Source: Clostridiales bacterium (GTDB lineage: Bacteria > Bacillota > Clostridia > Saccharofermentanales > Saccharofermentanaceae). From it: a stretch of DNA of 52,866 bases. Below, piece by piece: positions 1 to 9,061 of this stretch (its first letter is position 1; each line of letters starts with the position of its first letter). The translations under genes were made by a program, and so were the position numbers. The stretch is taken from positions 1 to 52,866 of the forward strand of contig JAFZZM010000018.1 in NCBI GenBank assembly GCA_017615755.1, written 5' to 3'. The notes beneath the pieces were generated by a model. The model was not told where the DNA came from. It ran no database searches and saw only the letters and a list, made by a program, of their open reading frames with translations.

Positions 1-20
1 AGTAGCATATAAAACTACTC

Positions 21-34
21 CAAAAGCACTTGCC
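21..34 (-). repeat. copy of the dispersed GGCAAGTGCTTTTG motif
   Basis: An exact 14-bp copy on the minus strand at the left edge, with TAGTTT 4 bp beyond the TTTT. It points to a gene outside the window. Confidence 0.55.
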
Positions 35-94
35 ATCCGCTTCCGTGTTTTTTGAAGAAAGAAAAAAGCGACTTGCCGCAGGAAAAAAACAATA

Positions 95-123
95 TTCAAA
101 TAACAGATCATCTGTGCTAAGAT
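95..123 (+). promoter_or_regulatory. putative promoter of the lipoprotein operon with a palindrome in its spacer
   Basis: TTCAAA at 95-100 and TAAGAT at 118-123 are 17 bp apart, 59 bp before the first start codon. The spacer holds the inverted repeat ACAGAT-C-ATCTGT (103-115), placed where a dimeric repressor would block RNA polymerase. The -35 is weak, so the promoter is tentative; the palindrome is read directly. Confidence 0.4.
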
Positions 124-181
124 TGATTCGGGGTTAATCGTAATAGAGGGTAAAGGAAAAAGGACAAGGAGGCGTTTAGCC

Positions 182-1222
182 ATGAAAAATTTCAAAAGAG
201 TCAGTGCGGCACTCATCGCTGCATCGTTATCGTCTGCCATGCTTATGAGCACAAGCTGCAGAAAAGCAAACCAGACAGAGAGTTCCTCGACCACTTCTGC
301 TACAACAACAGAAGCGACCTCAACGGAAGCAACAACGACAGAAGCACCGACAACTACAACTGAGGCAACCACAACTACTGAGGAAACGACAACTGAAGCA
401 ACCACCACAAAGAATGAGAATCTTTTTGAGTTTACGGAAGCGAACTATCCGAAGCTCGATGGTTCCACTTCTACCAAGCCGATGGCCGCAGCGATCACTT
501 CGGTCCTTCTCGGCATCTCCCGCGAAGAAGCGGAAAGCAAACTGGAATTCCACAAGACAACGCAGTCTTTCACCTATCTGATGAGTGGCGATGCAGATAT
601 GCTCATCTGCGCACAGCCGGCCGACTCGATCTTTGAAATGATGAAGGAACAGGATTTCGAATACGAGATGCAGCCTTTCGCAACAGAGGCACTTGTTTTC
701 GTAGTAAATAATTCGAACCCGATCGAATCGTTGACCACCGAACAGATCCAGAAGATCTACACCGGTGAGATCACCAACTGGAAAGAGGTTGGCGGCGAAG
801 ACAGAAAGATCGTGCCTGTACAGAGAAATAAGGAAGCCGGTTCCCAGGTCATGATGGAAAAGATCGTCATGAAAGATCTCACCATGATGGAAGCCCCGAC
901 AGAGCTGGTCGTAGGCGATATGGGCGGACTCATTGAAGTCGTTAAATCTTTCGATAATTCTGCCGATGCAATCGGTTACACACCTTACTACTATGCTACC
1001 AACATGAAGATGGCAGATGGTCTGAAAATCATCAAGGTCGATGACGTGAAGCCGGAAAAAGAAACCATCCAGAAGGGTGAATATCCTTTCCGCACTTCCT
1101 ACTTTGTTGTTATGGCCAAGAACACTCCGAAGGACAGCCCGACGAGCATCCTGTTCAACTGGGTACTGGGTCCGGATGGCCAGAAACTCGCAGAAATGGA
1201 AGGTTACGTTCCCGTTAACTGA
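182..1222 (+). CDS. PstS-like substrate-binding lipoprotein
   Basis: This 346-residue exported lipoprotein belongs to the periplasmic binding protein type 2 superfamily, closest to phosphate-binding PstS. Residues 1-25 are a lipoprotein signal peptide with Cys26 as the lipidation site (MSTSC). Residues 30-78 are a Thr/Glu-rich linker holding the domain away from the membrane. The folded domain starts near residue 82. DGSTSTKP is the usual PstS ligand-loop motif, and TTEQIQKIYTGEITNWKEVGG is the typical PstS middle motif (two adjacent segments). The start is fixed by AAGGAGG at 165-171. No pstC, pstA, pstB or phoU follows; four WG-repeat-like lipoproteins do, with 18 bp to the next gene. The ligand may therefore not be phosphate, and a sensory or adhesive role is possible. 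Fold assignment is firm, substrate is not. Confidence 0.85.
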   Translation: MKNFKRVSAALIAASLSSAMLMSTSCRKANQTESSSTTSATTTEATSTEATTTEAPTTTTEATTTTEETTTEATTTKNENLFEFTEANYPKLDGSTSTKPMAAAITSVLLGISREEAESKLEFHKTTQSFTYLMSGDADMLICAQPADSIFEMMKEQDFEYEMQPFATEALVFVVNNSNPIESLTTEQIQKIYTGEITNWKEVGGEDRKIVPVQRNKEAGSQVMMEKIVMKDLTMMEAPTELVVGDMGGLIEVVKSFDNSADAIGYTPYYYATNMKMADGLKIIKVDDVKPEKETIQKGEYPFRTSYFVVMAKNTPKDSPTSILFNWVLGPDGQKLAEMEGYVPVN

Positions 1223-1240
1223 TTCACGGAGGGATCCTCT

Positions 1241-3064
1241 ATGAAAAAATACAAGCACGTCCTGTGCAGTGTAATTGCACTGTCTGTCGTCACGTCCATC
1301 CTGGTCGGTGCCGGATGCAGAAAGCTGAATCAATCCTCTGCCTCCGATTCAACGACAACAGATACCATTCCAAAAGAAACTACCGAAGCAACGACGACGG
1401 AAGATTCGAAAGAATCCTCCGCGCCGTCTTCTTCGGCGCCGACTGAAGAATCTACTGAAGCCACTTCTGAAGAAACTTCAGAAGATACATCTGCTACAGA
1501 GAGCACTTCGGAAACCACTTCCGACAGTTCTTCTTCCGGTGTCAAAGCGCACTGGGACGCCTATCAGGGCAGCGCCGAAAAACCAGAGCCGGTGGTACGC
1601 CGTATTCAAGAAGATCCCATTGAAGATTTCGTTCCTTCTTCCGATTACAGGAGAGTCCTTCCCTTCTGCGGCATAACCGCCAACGAAGAGGACTATTGGT
1701 ATGACCAGAGCAAGTACGGTTTTATCGATGCAGATGGAAGATTGATCTGCGATCCCATCTATTCCGAAATCAACTATCTCGACGATGGTTATATTGTTTC
1801 CAAATATACGGAAGAGCATGGCAACAAAGGCAAATTCCTGTGTGGATTTCTTTCTGCAGATGGTTCATTCTATTCAGGTGCAATATACGACACTTACCAG
1901 GATAATGGTAATCTGATCTATTTGTTCCAGGTCACCGATTCAGGCATATCGTATGTTACTTTTGACCGAAAAACCAGCCAGGTATCTGAAGCCCAAAACT
2001 TAAAGCTTGATCTGGATCCCGATGAGATTCCCCTTGAAGGTATCCGTATCAAAAAGGACCGGTATATCGCCTTTATCGATGATTATGGGTTCGTATTTAA
2101 TATCTATGATGGAAAAACAGGCAAGGAAGTCCCGCTTGCTATTGAATCTGATTCCTACTCCGCCCACCCGCACTTCTTTAAAAATGTCCTGTACTACTAT
2201 ATTTACGGAGAAGACGGAGAGCCGGACAAGAGCTATTTTTACACTATTGATGGCGAGTTGCTTTATGAAAACCCGAAGTTCTACTCCCCATATAGCAGCG
2301 ATACGATTCTTCTCGAAAGAACGGACGATCTGGCACTTCTGGACGAGGATGGCAATGCCACATCCACTATCCCCAAGGATTCTCTGCCCTCTTATGAATC
2401 CATCGTTCCTTGGAACGAGTATTATCTTTTCTATACTTCGAGTTCTATCGAAGTGTATGATCGGGATTTTAAGCCTGTTCAATCCATACCTACCAACTCT
2501 ACCCAATTCGATAACGAGATGGTCTATTCTGCAAGCAGCAATCTGCACACATACCAGGATTCCGTGTATATCCGTCTGGGCGGAAGATCCGGAAAGACAG
2601 TCAACAATTTTATGACCGGCAAGGCCATTGATATCGGATCCTATAGCGATGCCGATATCATTCCCAATACCGATCTCCTTCTTCTAAGCAAACGCGAAGA
2701 GATTCAAACAGGTGAATATGAGTACGTTTACAAAACCACCTGGGAAATCGTTGATGCAGAGAGTAACACCACTTTACTCAGTTGCGAAGAGGCTGCAGAA
2801 ACTCTCCAGACACTTTACGATGCTGCCACTTCAAAAACATATCTGTTCGTAAAAACATTCCAGGCCGAAGAATATACGCTGTACGATCTGTCCACAGGTG
2901 AAAAAGTTTTCAGCAAAGACAACAGCCCCTTCTTATCCGGCACAACATATGCAGTAGATGTATATGATGAGAGCTTCCTCTGTAGAGCCGATGGATTCAC
3001 CTACATGATCAATCGCACCGGCGAGATCACTTTCCTGAACTATACGATCACACTTGAAGATTAG
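1241..3064 (+). CDS. WG-repeat-like lipoprotein, paralog 1
   Basis: First of four paralogous exported lipoproteins (607 residues). The signal peptide ends in GAGC with Cys26 lipidated. A Ser/Thr/Glu linker covers about residues 30-103, followed by the family signature GVKAHWDAY and then FVPSSDYRRVLPFCG. The mature part begins with a WG-repeat-like unit (YGFIDADGRLICDPIYSEI) and a second one (FLSADGSFYSGAIYD). The rest is rich in aromatic, Asp and Gly residues in short beta-strand-like units, suggesting a beta-propeller or stacked beta repeats. No catalytic motif is seen. It has its own AGGGATCC ribosome binding site and touches the next gene. WG repeats are known in bacterial surface and unknown-function proteins. 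I do not assign a function; sensing, binding or envelope scaffolding are all possible. Confidence 0.75.
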   Translation: MKKYKHVLCSVIALSVVTSILVGAGCRKLNQSSASDSTTTDTIPKETTEATTTEDSKESSAPSSSAPTEESTEATSEETSEDTSATESTSETTSDSSSSGVKAHWDAYQGSAEKPEPVVRRIQEDPIEDFVPSSDYRRVLPFCGITANEEDYWYDQSKYGFIDADGRLICDPIYSEINYLDDGYIVSKYTEEHGNKGKFLCGFLSADGSFYSGAIYDTYQDNGNLIYLFQVTDSGISYVTFDRKTSQVSEAQNLKLDLDPDEIPLEGIRIKKDRYIAFIDDYGFVFNIYDGKTGKEVPLAIESDSYSAHPHFFKNVLYYYIYGEDGEPDKSYFYTIDGELLYENPKFYSPYSSDTILLERTDDLALLDEDGNATSTIPKDSLPSYESIVPWNEYYLFYTSSSIEVYDRDFKPVQSIPTNSTQFDNEMVYSASSNLHTYQDSVYIRLGGRSGKTVNNFMTGKAIDIGSYSDADIIPNTDLLLLSKREEIQTGEYEYVYKTTWEIVDAESNTTLLSCEEAAETLQTLYDAATSKTYLFVKTFQAEEYTLYDLSTGEKVFSKDNSPFLSGTTYAVDVYDESFLCRADGFTYMINRTGEITFLNYTITLED

Positions 3065-3075
3065 TGAGGAATCAT

Positions 3076-5013
3076 ATGAAAAAGTATTCAAAAGCACTTA
3101 CTTCTTTTCTGGCATTTTCTGTTGTGATTTCTCTTTTTTGTGTAAGCGGTTGTCGAATGAAAAGGAGAGATGAACCGTCGTCAGCGGTAACCACCTCTTC
3201 TGAAACCACTGCTTCCACATCTGCGTCCGATTCTTCAGAAACCACTGTTCCCTCTACTTCGGCCGAAACAACTCGCGGCGTCAAAGTGAACTGGGACAGC
3301 TATGAATCATCGAGCGCGGAAGAGGATATTTTCACGCGTCTTCCCGGAACACCGATGACCGATTTTGTTCCCTCCGACAGTTATGGAGAGATCTTCCCGT
3401 ATTATATGCAGCATATGCAGGTTCTGAGCGGAATCGACTCGAGCTACGACGGATCCAATCCTGTCGGTTTTTTCAGTGAAAAAGGAGTCCTTATCTGTGA
3501 CCCGATATTCGACGACTACTTTATGCTTCCGGGTGGGGATTATCTGGTAATGAAGTATAACGATAGCGATCCCGAAGAATCGGGAAGCAGCGCTGAGTGG
3601 GGAAGCAGTGAATCCAATCGCTCCGAATACTATTACAAGTACGGGATCCTTTCCCATGACGGCACAAGTTATACCGGTCTGATCTACGACGGATGCTGTT
3701 ATCTTGCCATGGATCCGAAAGACGAGAACATATATCTGTTTACACTCAAGGAAAAGGGTGTGGAAATACTTCTTTACTGTTGCACAACAAGAGAGATCGT
3801 CACAACTTTTGACATGGACTATATTCCGAGTCCTTGGGGATATTACAAAATCGTCTCGGACGATATTTTCTTCTCCTATACCTATGACGGATATATGGAC
3901 CCGGTCCGTTTCCGCAAGCTCGATGGAACCGTACCTGAACTGGATTTTCTGACTTCCGAGTATTCTTTCCGGGGACGCCCCTTCGGAGACGCAATGCTTT
4001 TCCGGGATGAGCGTTCCGATTATGAAAACGATATCTGGAGGATCTACAGTTTCAAAGACAACAAACTCCTCGATACAGAATACAGTGATTTTATTCCATA
4101 CACACCGGACAAGATGCTCATGGTCCGTGAAGATGGCTATGACCTGATCGATGGAAACGGCCGTGTCGCTGCCACACTGGATAATACTGAACATAAGTGG
4201 ACCGATGTTTCCGGCTATGAGGGATATCTGGTTGGGAAAAAAGATGGAAATGCCATCGTCATGAACGAACATTTCAAAACAGTAAAGACATTTGAAAACA
4301 GTGACACACCAAGGTTTATCCTGCAAAAAGGTATGAAAACCGCACCGAATGACGATCGTTTCTACCCTGGTGAGATCGGTTTTGCAGTGGGTGTCCCGGA
4401 ATCCGGTCTGCCACATGTCATCTATTGTTCTTCACAAGGAAAGGCTATTCTTTATAACATTGAGACTGGCGCAGAATACGAGGTTCCCGACAAATACCAA
4501 ATCGAGACCAACTCAGAATATGAGCTTTCCTACACATACCACCGCATTTACCAGGATAAGTCCGGATTCCTCGTCTGTAATGACATCAACTGGGATGACG
4601 AAGGAAATCCGATTGCCGGACCATTTGTCATCCTCGATACAAAAGACATGCATACCGTTTACGAAGGCGATGCGCTCATAGATATACTCACCGATTCGCT
4701 CACGAACAAACCATACATTCTCGTGCAGGAAACAGGTACTGACTATCACGCGTCTTTAGTTGATCTGGAAAGCCAAAACATCATCTGGGAAGAGAATGAC
4801 AGCGAGCTTATCACGATCGTTCCTTTGAAGATTGCAAACGGCTGCTTCAGCTACATGGTCTATTCCCCGGAATATGATTTTTCCTCGGAACCCGACTCTG
4901 ACGGATGGTATGATTCATACTTAGTCCGCGAACTTAGAAGTACATGTTTAGCCGGAACCGACGGCCAAGTGCTTTTTAAGTATAAGGCATTGATTCGAGA
5001 AGACGATGTGTAA
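3076..5013 (+). CDS. WG-repeat-like lipoprotein, paralog 2
   Basis: Second paralog, 645 residues from the ATG at 3076. An in-frame GTG lies at 3064, but TGAGGA at 3065-3070 is well placed only for 3076. That start also puts the lipobox cysteine (VSGC) at residue 26 as in its neighbours. A Ser/Thr linker follows, then GVKVNWDSY, then DFVPSDSYGEIFPYY. The WG-like units are VGFFSEKGVLICDPIFDDY and ILSHDGTSYTGLIYD. Later units such as DLIDGNGRVAATL look like further degenerate repeats. Only 11 bp separate it from the stop of paralog 1, so co-translation is likely. Function unknown; extracellular and membrane-anchored by lipid. Confidence 0.75.
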   Translation: MKKYSKALTSFLAFSVVISLFCVSGCRMKRRDEPSSAVTTSSETTASTSASDSSETTVPSTSAETTRGVKVNWDSYESSSAEEDIFTRLPGTPMTDFVPSDSYGEIFPYYMQHMQVLSGIDSSYDGSNPVGFFSEKGVLICDPIFDDYFMLPGGDYLVMKYNDSDPEESGSSAEWGSSESNRSEYYYKYGILSHDGTSYTGLIYDGCCYLAMDPKDENIYLFTLKEKGVEILLYCCTTREIVTTFDMDYIPSPWGYYKIVSDDIFFSYTYDGYMDPVRFRKLDGTVPELDFLTSEYSFRGRPFGDAMLFRDERSDYENDIWRIYSFKDNKLLDTEYSDFIPYTPDKMLMVREDGYDLIDGNGRVAATLDNTEHKWTDVSGYEGYLVGKKDGNAIVMNEHFKTVKTFENSDTPRFILQKGMKTAPNDDRFYPGEIGFAVGVPESGLPHVIYCSSQGKAILYNIETGAEYEVPDKYQIETNSEYELSYTYHRIYQDKSGFLVCNDINWDDEGNPIAGPFVILDTKDMHTVYEGDALIDILTDSLTNKPYILVQETGTDYHASLVDLESQNIIWEENDSELITIVPLKIANGCFSYMVYSPEYDFSSEPDSDGWYDSYLVRELRSTCLAGTDGQVLFKYKALIREDDV

Positions 5014-5065
5014 GAACACTTCGGAACTTATCCGATGACTACGAAATGAGGTGACAAATCGGACC

Positions 5066-7105
5066 ATGAAAAAGTTTAGAAAAACTCTCACATTTTTACT
5101 GGCAAGTTCTGTCTTATTCTCACTTTTCTCTGCAAGTGCATGCCAGAGCAATATGTCCGACGCAAGCAGTCTCTCCGAAAGCACTTCTTCCGAGAGTATT
5201 TCAGAAAGCATTTCAGAGAGCACTTCTGCGGCCACCTCTTCCACTTCGGAATCCACTACGGAAACTACCGCGGAAAGCACCACAACAACTGAGTCCTCTG
5301 AAACAACGGTTGCTTCGGATGAGAGTTCATCTTCCGGTGTCAAAGTGAACTGGGATATGTACCGCTCTCCTGTCAAAGAGCAACTCGATCCTGTCATAAA
5401 CCGGGTTTCCGGCGAGCCCTCGTACGACTTTATTCCTTCCCCGGATTACGGGAAGATACGGTTTTATTGTGGCTCAATCAACCGTGCATTCCTCAACAGC
5501 ACCCATACACTGGGGTGCATAGCCCGGGACGGACGAGTGATCTGCGAACCGATCTTCAATGAGTATGATCGGCTCCATTACAATTATGATGATCCCGAAA
5601 ACGGGTATATCGTTATCCGGCATCAGATTGCATCTGAGGTAAATGCAGACAAAGAACATCTCACATTCCGGAAAGTCGGGTTCCTTTCTCTTGACGGTTC
5701 CATCTACTCCGGCCTCTCTTATGACGACTATTATCTGGACGACCACAAGAAACTGATCTTCATAACATATACAGATGACGGCGCACTTCTCACCCACTAC
5801 GATTATGTGACCGGCAAGGCCGAGGATCCGATCAAACTGCATTTTGATTACCGGAAAATACCGCAGGATTTCGAATTTGTCCGCCTCATTAATGACCGTT
5901 ATCTGGTCTTCGAACCGAATTACTGGATAGATAGCGACGACCGATACGATGATAATCAAACCACACTCATCGACGGGAAAACCGGAAAAGAGATCCCTAC
6001 GGAAAACAATCAGTACATTATCGGCGATAGACTTCTGAAAGAAGTACAGCCTGAAGAATCCGAAGAAGAGTATGAAGAATCCAAAGACAGAACCTATATC
6101 CTCACAGACTTCTCCGGAAATAGGATTTTTGAGAAGAGCTATCGATATTTCTATTTCGTCGGAGATGAACGGATCATGTTCCAGAGTCATGACGGATGGG
6201 ATCTTTTTGATCTTCAGGGAAATCAGATCGGTTCTTTGAGACAAGGAGATCAGTATTTCCGATCTGTAACAGATGCCAGTATATTCTATGAATTTTCGAA
6301 GATCTATTTGGATGTTTACGAGATGACGGAATCGTCCTCTTCGTATACAACATACGTTTTTGATCTGGATCTGAAACTGATCGACTCCACCGAAGATAAA
6401 AAAGCCTCTCTCTTATTCGATACGATCAAAGTGAATGATGAATACGCGAATAAAAAACTGGAAAACATCGTGACCGGAAAGACTTATGAATACGGCGAAA
6501 CAAGTCAGGTCTTCAAGGCCGGAGATTTTATCTGTGTCTCCACCTGGCATGATATCTTTACGGGAGATGACAGAGAATACAGTGAAAGTATTTTCCTGGA
6601 TCCGTCCGATTTTCATGAAGTGTTGAAATGCGAAGGAGAAGTCAAGGATTGGAATAATATTGAATGCATCATCATGACAGAAGGCGAGGATTCTTACCGG
6701 GTCCTTGATCCATCTGACCTGCATGTAGTCAGAGAAGGAACCGGCAAGATCGATGCTTTTCACGATGATATCCGAAACAAGGACTACGTCGTCATCTATG
6801 AAGTGAAGCAAATCTCCGAGTTTTCAACTACAGAAACCGTCAAAGAAGTTTTCGACGCAAAGACCGGGAAAGATTTCTTCACCAACCCACCGGATCAAAA
6901 GTATCTCTCTGCCATGAGTTCTGTAGATGGAATCTCTGACGGATATCTGTACTCTATTAACTTTTTCTCTTCCGATCCGGTACAGATCGTGTTAAACGAA
7001 AAAGGCGAAGTCGTGTTCTTTTGGAACGTGTTTATGAATAACGATGAACACTACGAAGACTACTACTGGCGTGTAGATGGCGACGACGAACCGGATATCC
7101 CCTGA
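5066..7105 (+). CDS. WG-repeat-like lipoprotein, paralog 3
   Basis: Third and longest paralog, 679 residues from the ATG at 5066. A GTG at 5051 would add five residues, but 5066 gives a normal lipoprotein signal peptide with Cys26 (SASAC) like the other four. GAGGTG at 5048-5053 is then a slightly distant ribosome binding site. The linker (about residues 30-90) is almost only Ser, Thr and Glu. It is followed by GVKVNWDMY and DFIPSPDYGKIRFYCG. The first WG-like unit is LGCIARDGRVICEPIFNEY, the second FLSLDGSIYSGLSYD. A 52-bp gap separates it from paralog 2. No enzyme motif was recognised. Confidence 0.73.
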   Translation: MKKFRKTLTFLLASSVLFSLFSASACQSNMSDASSLSESTSSESISESISESTSAATSSTSESTTETTAESTTTTESSETTVASDESSSSGVKVNWDMYRSPVKEQLDPVINRVSGEPSYDFIPSPDYGKIRFYCGSINRAFLNSTHTLGCIARDGRVICEPIFNEYDRLHYNYDDPENGYIVIRHQIASEVNADKEHLTFRKVGFLSLDGSIYSGLSYDDYYLDDHKKLIFITYTDDGALLTHYDYVTGKAEDPIKLHFDYRKIPQDFEFVRLINDRYLVFEPNYWIDSDDRYDDNQTTLIDGKTGKEIPTENNQYIIGDRLLKEVQPEESEEEYEESKDRTYILTDFSGNRIFEKSYRYFYFVGDERIMFQSHDGWDLFDLQGNQIGSLRQGDQYFRSVTDASIFYEFSKIYLDVYEMTESSSSYTTYVFDLDLKLIDSTEDKKASLLFDTIKVNDEYANKKLENIVTGKTYEYGETSQVFKAGDFICVSTWHDIFTGDDREYSESIFLDPSDFHEVLKCEGEVKDWNNIECIIMTEGEDSYRVLDPSDLHVVREGTGKIDAFHDDIRNKDYVVIYEVKQISEFSTTETVKEVFDAKTGKDFFTNPPDQKYLSAMSSVDGISDGYLYSINFFSSDPVQIVLNEKGEVVFFWNVFMNNDEHYEDYYWRVDGDDEPDIP

Positions 7106-7133
7106 TACATAAACCTCGAAAGGAAAAGAAATT

Positions 7134-8963
7134 ATGAAAAAACACAAGACAGTTTTCGCTGCATTTTTAGCGCTGACCGTGACGATCTCTCTTTTCGGCG
7201 CAGCCGGTTGCAGAAAGAGCGTTACATCGCAGTCGGAATCAGAAAGTGCACAGGAGACCACATCCGAACCGGAAACGACAACTTCCGAAACGACTGTTGA
7301 AACAACCACAGAAGCAACCTCTTCGGAGTCTGAAACGTCGGCGGAGTCCTCCGAAACAACCGAGTCCACCACCGCCTCTTCCGAAACAGACAATCCTTCC
7401 GGTGTCAAAGTCAGTTGGGATGCGTATACTCCTGTCACTTCCGTAGATCCGGTCTTCACGCGTCTTTCCGAAGGGTACATTGAAGACTTCATCCCGGGAA
7501 ATGACTATGGTGCGGTGATCCCCTATTACGGATCAAACACCCACTTGTACTCGAACGATTCCAACATTGGTTTTTTCGATACCAACGGAAGGATCATCTG
7601 CGATGCTGTCTTTGATTATCTCAGAATAACCGATAACGGTTATTTGGTGGCTCAGTTTTCGAAGGAGCAGAACAGAAAGCCGGTATTGGCTAATCCGAAT
7701 CTTCAGAAAATGGGGTATATCTCTTGGGATGGATCGGTATATACAAGCCTGTCATTTAATGAATACATTTATATCTGCGGGGAAGAATGCTACATCCGCT
7801 ACACCAATGAAGGAGTCGAATACTTTAATCTGGACTACGCGACCGGAAAAGAGAAGAACCTGCGGTCTTTGAAGATCGATCGAAACAGTATCGATTCCAC
7901 AGATGTAGATCTCGATAGTGTTTGCCTGGGGACGATCATGGAAGACCGTTACCTGGTCTTCTGCGATAGTGAATATGACAATGTTGTTTTTCTTATCGAC
8001 GGAGAGACCGGTTTGAACCTTTCTCTTCCGGAAGTGTCGGATGATGGATGCATCGAGTACAGAGATCAGTTTTTGGTGCTCTTTGATTATTCTTCTGACG
8101 ATAACCCTTACACCTATATGCGTGGCAACGGAGAAGTGCTTTTTGAGAATGGAAACTATAGAGAATGCAGCGACCTCAACCTCGATGATGAGCATTGCAT
8201 GATGATGTACCGCGAGGACGGTTGGGATATACTCGACAAAGACAGGAAACTCACCTGTTCTCTAAATAACAAGGATGGTTCCATTTCCTGGTTCTTCCTC
8301 TATCAGAATCACTATTTCATCGCTACCAAAAGTGACAGTTACCTGGTGTACGATACGGATTTCAATCTGATCCATGAAACAAAGTTCGACCCTTCTCTTG
8401 ACTTTGCTTATGTCGACGCACAACGAGACTACTATTACTTCACAACGGGTGATTCGGGGCCGGTCGTAATGGCATCAGCGAATGGAAAAAGCATTATTCT
8501 TGATCTGCTCACCGGCGAGCAGTTGGAAGTCGATGGAGAATGGAACGCATATATCAGTGCCGTTTTCGATAACAGGATCATTCTCCAGAGCAATATCTTT
8601 GAAGATAATCCTGGCGAGTGGAAACTGATCGACCGTAAAGATGGTCACGTTCTTACTGAAGGAAAAGGACGCGCCGAGGCTGTCTACGATTTTATTGCGA
8701 AAAAGTACTATGTATCTGTCTCCGATTACGAAGAAAACTTCCTGACGACTCTGGAGCCGGAAACAGGAGACACCCTCATTGAAAACTTCGTCCACCCGCT
8801 GAAAGACCATATTCAGCTCTTCTATTTTGCTGACGGGAATCCGATCGTGAATACCACACTCCGCTCGAGCAACGAATACCCCTACACCACATCTACCACT
8901 ATGCTCTCCCCGGACGGAAAGATCCTGTTCATGTATTACCCGTTGCAGCCTATGGATGACTAA
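7134..8963 (+). CDS. WG-repeat-like lipoprotein, paralog 4
   Basis: Fourth paralog, 609 residues, last gene of the operon. AAAGGAAAAG gives the ribosome binding site 28 bp after paralog 3. The signal peptide ends GAAGC with Cys26. The Thr/Glu/Ser linker leads to GVKVSWDAY and DFIPGNDYGAVIPYYG. WG-like units are IGFFDTNGRIICDAVFDYL and YISWDGSVYTSLSFN, and the remainder again shows short Asp/Gly/aromatic beta units (LLDLLTGEQLEV-like). The four paralogs have clearly diverged, so the duplications are not recent. Function unknown. Confidence 0.75.
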   Translation: MKKHKTVFAAFLALTVTISLFGAAGCRKSVTSQSESESAQETTSEPETTTSETTVETTTEATSSESETSAESSETTESTTASSETDNPSGVKVSWDAYTPVTSVDPVFTRLSEGYIEDFIPGNDYGAVIPYYGSNTHLYSNDSNIGFFDTNGRIICDAVFDYLRITDNGYLVAQFSKEQNRKPVLANPNLQKMGYISWDGSVYTSLSFNEYIYICGEECYIRYTNEGVEYFNLDYATGKEKNLRSLKIDRNSIDSTDVDLDSVCLGTIMEDRYLVFCDSEYDNVVFLIDGETGLNLSLPEVSDDGCIEYRDQFLVLFDYSSDDNPYTYMRGNGEVLFENGNYRECSDLNLDDEHCMMMYREDGWDILDKDRKLTCSLNNKDGSISWFFLYQNHYFIATKSDSYLVYDTDFNLIHETKFDPSLDFAYVDAQRDYYYFTTGDSGPVVMASANGKSIILDLLTGEQLEVDGEWNAYISAVFDNRIILQSNIFEDNPGEWKLIDRKDGHVLTEGKGRAEAVYDFIAKKYYVSVSDYEENFLTTLEPETGDTLIENFVHPLKDHIQLFYFADGNPIVNTTLRSSNEYPYTTSTTMLSPDGKILFMYYPLQPMDD

Positions 8964-8967
8964 CCGG

Positions 8968-9043
8968 AAGCGCCGGTCTTATTTCGTCGCATAGTCCTCG
9001 ATGCTTCGCATCTGCGGAAATGCGTCTCAATAAGCCGGCGCTT
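8968..9043. terminator. long hairpin between convergent genes
   Basis: The arms AAGCGCCGGTCTTAT (8968-8982) and ATAAGCCGGCGCTT (9030-9043) pair with one bulged base around a 47-nt loop. It lies between the lipoprotein operon (+) and asnA (-). A T run follows on the + strand at 9056-9060. It probably ends transcription of the lipoprotein operon, but the long loop is unusual. Confidence 0.45.
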
Positions 9044-9061
9044 CTCATAGTGGCGTTTTTC

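Noticed and set aside
182..1222. Complete phosphate ABC transporter operon
   Set aside because: Only the binding-protein homolog is present; permease, ATPase and phoU genes are absent and lipoprotein paralogs follow instead.
320..1333. 337-codon open frame opposite the PstS-like gene
   Set aside because: Cys/Arg-rich product with no start signals, opposite an evident lipoprotein gene.
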